Source of the DNA: Celoporthe dispersa | Lineage: Eukaryota; Ascomycota; Sordariomycetes; Diaporthales; Cryphonectriaceae | Length of the DNA stretch: 64,000 nt | NCBI GenBank assembly: GCA_016584495.1 | Contig: WAID01000006.1 | Location: 1,984,001-2,048,000, forward strand | Direction of reading: 5' to 3' | Shown here: in pieces, positions 57,992 to 64,000 of the stretch | Position numbering within the stretch: the stretch's first letter is position 1 | Layout: each line of letters opens with the position of its first letter | Notes under the pieces: generated by a model | Database searches by the model: none | Seen by the model: only the letters and a program-made list of their open reading frames with translations | What the model was told of the DNA's origin: nothing | Translations under genes and position numbers: made by a program

Positions 57992-59124
57992 TCACGCGTG
58001 GTCGATGGGAGAAGGCCCGACTCCAATGTCTATGGTGTATACATGCAGCGGCTTCACGATCCGGCTCACCCCCCGGGGCTGAAAGGCGCGCCCCGGTTCA
58101 GCTGCGCCGCGGGCATCCACAGCACCCCCGACGAGTCGATCCACATGGCGTCCACCCACAGCAGCCTCTCGTCCTGCACCAGCGTCGTCCTCGTCCCGTT
58201 GGCGTACACCCTCTCGATGGCCTGCCGGTCCACGTCGCTGACGTAGATGCTCCCGTCCGCGTCCACCGCCGTGCCCCCCGTCCCCGGCGTCAGCGCGAAC
58301 GGCTCCACGTGGCCCGCGAGCGTCGCCGCCAGCGACGAGTTCCACAGCGCCGCGTCCAGGAGCCGCGTCGCCACCCTGTGCATGCCCCCGCACGCCGGCT
58401 GGAAGTACAGCCAGGCCCCGTCCGGCGACACCTCCAGCTGGTCCGCCGCCACATACTCGGGCTGTCCGGTGTCCGCCGACCGGAGCAGCTGGCCCTCGCC
58501 CGACGCAGGCATCGACGCCGCTGTCGATGACGCCCCGTCCAGCACCCGCACCGCGTGCCCCGTCGCCAGGTCCAGCACCATCAGCGCCCCGACCCCGGCG
58601 TCCGTCAGGTACGCCGTGCCCGCTGCTGGGTGGAACCGGATGTCGTCCAGCAGGCTGTCGCTCATCGTCACGTTGCCCATCGGGTACACCCGCCGCACGC
58701 GGTTTGTCTGCAGGTCCACGACCACCAGCTTGGGGCCCTCGGGCAGGATCACGGGGCTGCCGAACCCGGGGCTGCCCGTGTCCACGAGCCAGAGGTCCCC
58801 GTCGGGCCCGATCCGCTGCGAGTTGACCCGCACCAGCGTCGTCGCCGGGTCGGACGGCGAGGACACCCCCGCGTACGAGTTCCACGCTGTATCTGGGTAC
58901 GCCACCCCCGTACCGTTGATCCACTCCACCACTTCCGGTAGTCCCTGGGCCTGGGTGCCGTCCACCCGCGCGTACAGCACGAAGAGCCGTCCTGACGGCG
59001 ACGGCGTCGTGGAGATGCCGTTGCTCGGCGTCTCCAGCGTCAGCGCCACCTGGACCCTGGGATCCGTCGCTGCGCGTGTGAGCCGGAGGATGCCGAATGC
59101 AGCTGCGAGTCGACATAGACGCAT
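57992..59124 (-). CDS. Secreted major royal jelly protein / yellow family protein, frameshift near the C-terminus
   Basis: Predicted secreted six-bladed beta-propeller protein of 377 aa after correction; biochemical role in fungi unknown. Intronless. The N-terminus (MRLCRLAAAFGILRLTRA) is a short signal peptide. Family patterns: STTPSPSGRLFVLYARVDG, VNSQRIGPDGDLWLVDTG, GPKLVVVDLQTNRVRRVYPM, DDIRFHPAAGTAYLTDAGVGALMVLDL, DQLEVSPDGAWLYFQPACG, SDVDRQAIERVYANGT and LLWVDAMWIDSSGVLWMPAAQ. The frame stops right after NRGAPFSPGG. Adding one base to the C6 run (58069-58074; GGGGGG on the gene strand) continues it as VSRIVKPLHVYTIDIG and the family-typical ending GPSPIDHA. The local GTGAGC is not needed as a splice donor. 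Third positions are extremely C/G-rich. Confidence 0.83.
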
Positions 59125-59161
59125 CTTGATATCCGTGAGTACCGTATATGAAAGCTTGTGA

Positions 59162-59199
<38 letters not shown>

Positions 59200-60881
59200 A
59201 TTTGTCCTCTACTACACAAACCGTAGTCAAGACCTACCACACTCGGCTCGAAAGGGGACGGCTGGCTGCCAGGACACACCAAATAAATATCTGTCCGACC
59301 AAACCAGCACGTCATCCTCCATACACATACATACAAAATGCGTGAGCATGCCCAACGGCACAACGAAAACATGTGTTAGACAAAATGACGTCTAAGCCTT
59401 CCCCTTGATCCAAAAGTTGGGGAGTGGGCAAAAACAATACGTTGCATCGCATATGGCGGTGTTGTACTGCATTCGCTTTTGCCTCCTTCGATGTGGAGAC
59501 ATTCTTGTCCGACACCTGCTGTAGAGGCCGTGGGTACGGCGGTATCCTGCAGTGACTAAGTAGTTTCTCTGTCGTGCACCGGTCCTTTCTTTGACCCCCC
59601 CCCTCCCTCGTGCATGCATAACCCCTCATCAAGCCCTGGCTTCATCTCACGATTTCGAGTTCTCGGTAAGTCGCAGCGGCTGACGGTGATCCTCACGCTA
59701 GTTTCAAGCCAGCGAAAATCGTGTTTTCATGAATACACTGACCGACCTTTTGGTGCGAAGCCTATTGGGTATGCTGGGTCGGGAGCATTGGATGGAGGGC
59801 GGGTGTGCTTTACCACCACCTCGCAGTGGGCATCGCATAGAATTGCAGTCAGCTTTAATGTAACAATAATTTACAGAAGATATCCCCCCCTCCCCAAAAA
59901 GAACCCCCCATGTCCAAGATTGTAGTAGACAAAGAAGAAGAAGAGAGAGAAAAGAGCCAGAGAGGCATGTGCTGAAGAGAAACCTCGTCCAACGCCTCGC
60001 CCATATGACCAATTCAACCTGCACCACGAAGCCATCAAACACCATAACGCTTTCCTCCACCTTAATGCTTAGCCTCAGACGCCTTCAAACAAACGCCTGT
60101 CACCCTGCCTTGAAACGCCTCACCATACAACCCAGAGTTGTAGAGAACGTATCCCATTAGACAAGAACGCCGTAACTACCAAGTGAATAACCCACAGAAA
60201 GAACTAAACGTTGATGCAGTACAAGACAATTCGAAAGGAGATATAAGCGAATAGGAAAGACCAAAGTACGAAATATCATCAGCTCCGTCGGCCACATGGC
60301 TACCTGCACTTGTGAGAGCAGGCGGCTGGAGAAAGTAAGAGAGGCAGTCATGAAAGCCCGACACCTGTAGAACGCCAAGGAACATGACACAACGAGTGAT
60401 ATAGTAGACTCTGCAGCATTTCAAGCAGTAAGAAAATATAATAGCGGAAATGATGGCTTAGTGCAGCACGCCTCGATCCAGAGCGTCTTGCTTCTCCCCT
60501 TCCGATCGGGGATGTTGAGGTAAGCTATCCGGCGGCGAGGTGGATGATGAGCTGCCAAGCAGACAAAATGCAGGTGGGCGGTGATGGGCCCGATGGAGAA
60601 GTTCGGGATTGGGCAACCTCACGTCAGTGGACGTCTGAGGGTGAGAATGTCCATGTGGCTTGTGTGGCTTGTGTGGCGTCTGACGATTTTGAATCTTGGG
60701 AGGCGATGAGGTGGTGGTGATGATAGTAGTGGTGGTGAGATCGGCACGGAGATGTCGTCTCGGGTTCTGCGTTGGGCTCGAGCTGGGAGCCGTCAAGGCT
60801 GCGGCCCGGTTGTTGAGGCGTAGGCTGGGCGGCAGCCTCGATGAGACAGACTGCAAGCAGGGCGGGGGCCGATACTGCACT
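59125..60881. other. Promoter of the MRJP gene and 3' side of the zinc-finger gene
   Basis: 1.75 kb. An (AT)(GT) microsatellite (59162-59199) lies 38 bp upstream of the MRJP start codon. Minus-strand sequence 60458-60880 is open and rich in P, T, H and S and might be a downstream exon of the zinc-finger gene, but no clear splice supports that. Confidence 0.45.
59162..59199. repeat. (AT)n(GT)n microsatellite
   Basis: Short AT run followed by about 13 GT units, next to the MRJP start. Confidence 0.9.
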
Positions 60882-61888
60882 TCACGAATGCCGGTGGGAT
60901 CTCGAGGAAGGATTCGAATACAGAGTCCTGTACCTCTCGTCCTGGACCTCCTTCTCCAAGATAGTACCGCATTTGCAGACGTACGATCCTGGCCCGTCCG
61001 CTGAGATCCAGTTTCTCTTCAGGCACTTGAGGCAGCGCCACCAGTCTTCTTTCAAGTACTTCCCTTCCGCCCACCGTGGATCGTCCCTGATGCTGCGCTT
61101 TGGCAGGGCCTCCAGGTGGTAGTCGCGAAGATGAGCCTTGTAATGGTCCTTACGTGTGAAAGGATCTGGATTCGAGGACGAACCCGAAGACAGGTGGCCG
61201 TTTTTGGAGCGCGGGCAGGTTTTATAGTCACAATACCATTTGTCGAGTTGAGCTCTGGGGGCGTGTACGTGCTTGACATGCCGGCCAAGGTCCGCGCTCC
61301 TTGCGAAGGGTTCGGCAGCGCAGCCTGGCCATATGCATTGGTACTGATCGCTGCTACGGCTGGCCAAGCTCGTCAGCCTTTCGTGATTCCCACTTTTCGG
61401 CACACCCAGACATCGAACGGCAAAGAGCAAAAATCAAGAGAAGGGATCTAAAAGGCTCACTCGTTGTATTGCACTGGCGGCGGCGAGTCGACCACCGCTT
61501 GCGGGTTCTGATACTGGCCTACATATTGGATGTCGGGTACGTGCTGAATCGTGGGCCGGTTCTGGCCTTGGTTGCAGCTAGATGCCGCAAGTCGACGATT
61601 GCTGGTGTGATGAGCATGCGGGCTGCTACCAGCTAGGGGAGACGAAGCGTTGCCATAGCTGGTGGTGGAGACCGAAGTCCTCGAGCTGCCACCATAGCCT
61701 GTGCCGGAGTTGGAATCGTAGGAATAGGTAGAGCTGGGGGTCCGCTCCAAGGGCAGTGTGTCAGGGCTTTCATCGTCAACCAGATCTCCGATCTTGAACA
61801 CGGCAGAGTCGCTCCAGGCTGTAGCAAAGGCAGCCGGCTCTCCCCAAGTCTGTCGGTGGCTCTGGTAGCCACCCGGGTAATAGCTCAT
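60882..61888 (-). CDS. C2H2 zinc-finger protein
   Basis: Predicted nucleic-acid-binding, probably nuclear, protein of 307 aa. Exons (minus): 61888-61461 and 61377-60882; intron 83 nt. The N-terminal 140 residues are low complexity (MSYYPGGYQSHRQTWGEP, then S/T/Y/G-rich). Exon 2 gives one clear C2H2 finger, CIWPGCAAEPFARSADLGRH, with Cys157, Cys162, His176 and His181; a second, longer-spaced candidate (YCDYKTCP to FTRKDHYKAHLRDYH); and a CxxC pair (WRCLKCLKRNW to YVCKCG) like a zinc ribbon. The start at 61888 is preferred because MSYYPGG has an ATG and upstream sequence is short. The stop at 60882 fits the phase, but the tail (RTLYSNPSSRSHRHS) is weak. An unrecognised intron starting near 60945 (GTACAG) could extend the protein into the open sequence downstream. 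Targets unknown. Confidence 0.72.
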
Positions 61889-64000
61889 GTTGTTGCGCAA
61901 ATGCAGGCAGCCGGCGATCACAAGAGGAATAGGATGGGTGTAGTGTGGGTTGAAAGGGGAGTGCGAAGCGATATGAGGATCTCACAACGATTTAGTAAGA
62001 GGGGGGCTCGACGAGCTGAGGAGGGAGTATGCCGAAGTTGAGCTGCTAGTTGAATTTATTCATCTGAATCACCACAAGGACGTCTTCATCTCTACACAGA
62101 TATATGTGTAAACGTCGAGCCAGCGCATCACAGTGGTAATCGCAATCTGTCGAAGGCCGGACGAAGCTGATCGCTGCGAGGCGTGAGATCCGACACTTTG
62201 ATGGATGAGGCGTGCGAGTACAATAGTGAGGGATTTGAGATGAGTATGGAGATGTGGTCCATTGGTCAATATTGCTCGAGTGTTTGCTCTTGTGGTCATA
62301 ATGTATTTGCCGCCTATAGGTAATCCCAGAGGTGAGGCATATAACGTGCAAGACTCTCTGGATATCAACGATTCCACGTCCAGCCGGGCCATAATATGGG
62401 ACAGAAGCATGCGTGGTGTGCGTGTGTGCCATGTGTCAGGCATGGATGCGAGCCGGAGCGAAGGTTCAAGCTGCAGGTAGAGTCCCCTGGTCCGCTAGGC
62501 ATCCAACTCGAACCCCAGCCATGCTCAAGAGCACGATGCAGATATGCAGCATAGGACAGGGCCTGATGGAAGTGCAGTAAGGGTCAAGTGGAGAAAGCCA
62601 ACCAGGGGTCCCAGCTGTTTGCTCTCACATACGAACAGACCAAGATTCGGTGAGTCAAGTCTTCGCCAGTGTCTAGAACAGGACAGGAGCCAGCGTGAAA
62701 AGGGGACCGAGGGAGAAGGGAGAGGGGGGGGGGTTAGATGGCGAGGGGAAGAGACGCCAAAGTGCAAGAATAACATATGGAACAACAGGGCTATGCTAAC
62801 GACCCATCTGCAATCGCGGAAGAGAATGAGACGAGGGCGGCAAGCCAGCCACAGCTCGCCTGTGGGCTGTCTGATGAGGCCGTGCGATCGTGCATATTCC
62901 ACCTGCTTCGATAGGGCTGACAAGCGAAACTCTCTGAGGTCGAATAGATTCATGCCACGATGGGGGACACAACGGCCCTGGACAGTCAGAGTTAGGAGGG
63001 AAACAGGCATGCGGAAGAGTGGTGGTGTGCAATGGTTGCTGTGAGACCCAGATCGGGACGAGCCAGCTCGATTATGGCTGGCAAAGTGCACGCGGGATCG
63101 AGGCGCCCACGTTGAACATGAGCATGTTTGTCTGCGTGGCGCCATGGATCTGAGACGAGACCATGGAATAACCGCTTGGTTGTGCATATAGCGCGCCGAG
63201 CTCGACGTCGACGAGGCTCCTCCGGGATGAGATGCGCCATTTTGTTTGCTTGTGCTGGCGCTTCGAGGGCCAGGAAGGGAGGGAGGCTCGGTCCCCAGAT
63301 TGGTCTCGTCGCGTGACTCAGATGATCGATGAAGGCAGGAGGCGGCCGGAAGAAAGGGAGAGAAAAAAAAAAGAAAAGAAAAAAAAGAAAGAGGCAGGGT
63401 CGGCGATCGAGGCCAGTATCGCAGGAAGACGATGCAGATCAGTCTCGATCGAGGTGACAGGTGTGGCTGAACAGGGTTGGTAGCTAGCCTAAGAGCTGGG
63501 GTGTCGAGAACGAAGGTAGAAGAACGAACATATCGTCAGGCTAGCGCTAGATATCAAATTAGTCATGGACGCATTATTATCGTTGGTGTGTGGGGAGCCC
63601 GCTGTAAGTACTTACGGCAAGGCGGTTCATTCAGCCTCAACGCCGTGGAGTTGCATGCACTGCACGCACACTGCGACTGGGGAATAGTGGCTCGGCGTAG
63701 GTCGCCCGGATGCGCTATCTGGGCAGTGCGACCCGGTGGTTCGTGGAAGAGCATGGTTGTGTGTTTGCCTGGTCCAAGCCGGGGCGGTGCTATAGCAAGG
63801 CTTCTCCGCGGGTTTGCATCTTTGCCGAGATGGGTTATGGATGGTCAGCGGAACAAGTCGGCTAGGACTTCGTCTCTGATTCGACAACGGGGGTTGCAAC
63901 CTCGTCCCATCATCATCATCATCATCATCATCTGGGGCTGGCGCGCCTTTCAGGAAATTCCCTCGTTGTTCACCGAAGACTAGACTCACACGACAGGACC
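61889..64000. other. Upstream region of the zinc-finger gene
   Basis: 2.1 kb to the window end. Purine-rich runs (62695-62740, 63350-63395) and a CAT repeat (63909-63931). A 220-codon minus-strand open frame (62525-63187) is compositionally unlike the genes here. No gene supported. Confidence 0.5.
63909..63931. repeat. (CAT)n trinucleotide repeat
   Basis: About seven CAT/ATC units. Confidence 0.9.

Noticed and set aside
57992..59230. 412-codon minus-strand frame over the MRJP gene
   Set aside because: Only its last 25 codons belong to the gene; the rest is an out-of-frame glycine/arginine/alanine-rich shadow.
62525..63187. 220-codon minus-strand frame
   Set aside because: Composition unlike other genes here, no family motif, and crosses a C-run region.
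1..64000. CRISPR array, secondary-metabolite cluster, telomere repeats, intact transposon
   Set aside because: No regularly spaced repeats, no PKS/NRPS/terpene enzymes, no TTAGGG arrays, no reverse transcriptase or transposase reading frames seen.

Overview
This window reads as nuclear DNA of a filamentous ascomycete (Pezizomycotina, probably Sordariomycetes). Evidence: genes split by short GT-AG introns (47-200 nt) with CTAAC/CTAAT-type branch sites; fungus-typical proteins (a HET-domain protein, an Iec3-type INO80 subunit, a GtaA-type secreted glutaminase, a ureidoglycolate lyase, an endosulfine Igo1); C/G-rich third codon positions; and long intergenic spacers full of CT/GA tracts and microsatellites. 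No tRNA, rRNA, CRISPR array, telomere repeat or intact transposon was found.

Layout. 1-4 kb: ALG13 (minus) and mitochondrial ribosomal protein Rsm24 (plus). 4-12.8 kb: an 8.9 kb gene-free, repeat-rich stretch. 12.8-14.2 kb: a bZIP factor with an unusual basic region. 17.8-30.5 kb: a gene-dense block with an RluA-type tRNA pseudouridine synthase, a hotdog thioesterase, a Gfo/Idh/MocA oxidoreductase, a PNPOx-like membrane-anchored protein, a small PPxY transmembrane protein, ureidoglycolate lyase, a 2H phosphoesterase and ribosomal protein eL42. 31.4-32.3 kb: a Tgl2-like lipase. 32.3-41.3 kb: a second ~9 kb gene-poor stretch. 41.3-47.8 kb: GtaA-type glutaminase and a HET-domain protein. 49-59 kb: Igo1, MYG1, Iec3, NADP-isocitrate dehydrogenase and a secreted MRJP/yellow protein. 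60.9-61.9 kb: a C2H2 zinc-finger protein.

The genes do not form a biosynthetic cluster or operon; they are mostly housekeeping (N-glycosylation, cytosolic and mitochondrial translation, tRNA modification, chromatin remodelling, purine catabolism, NADPH supply, quiescence signalling) mixed with secreted and self-recognition functions.

The most striking observation is a recurrent defect. Seven genes (rsm24, the pseudouridine synthase, ureidoglycolate lyase, the 2H phosphoesterase twice, the glutaminase, igo1, the MRJP gene) can be read through to their expected end only if one base is added or removed, mostly in a short mononucleotide run, while other genes in the window are intact. I favour consensus errors in a draft or long-read assembly over eight independent inactivations. 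I found no convincing new defence or mobile system.
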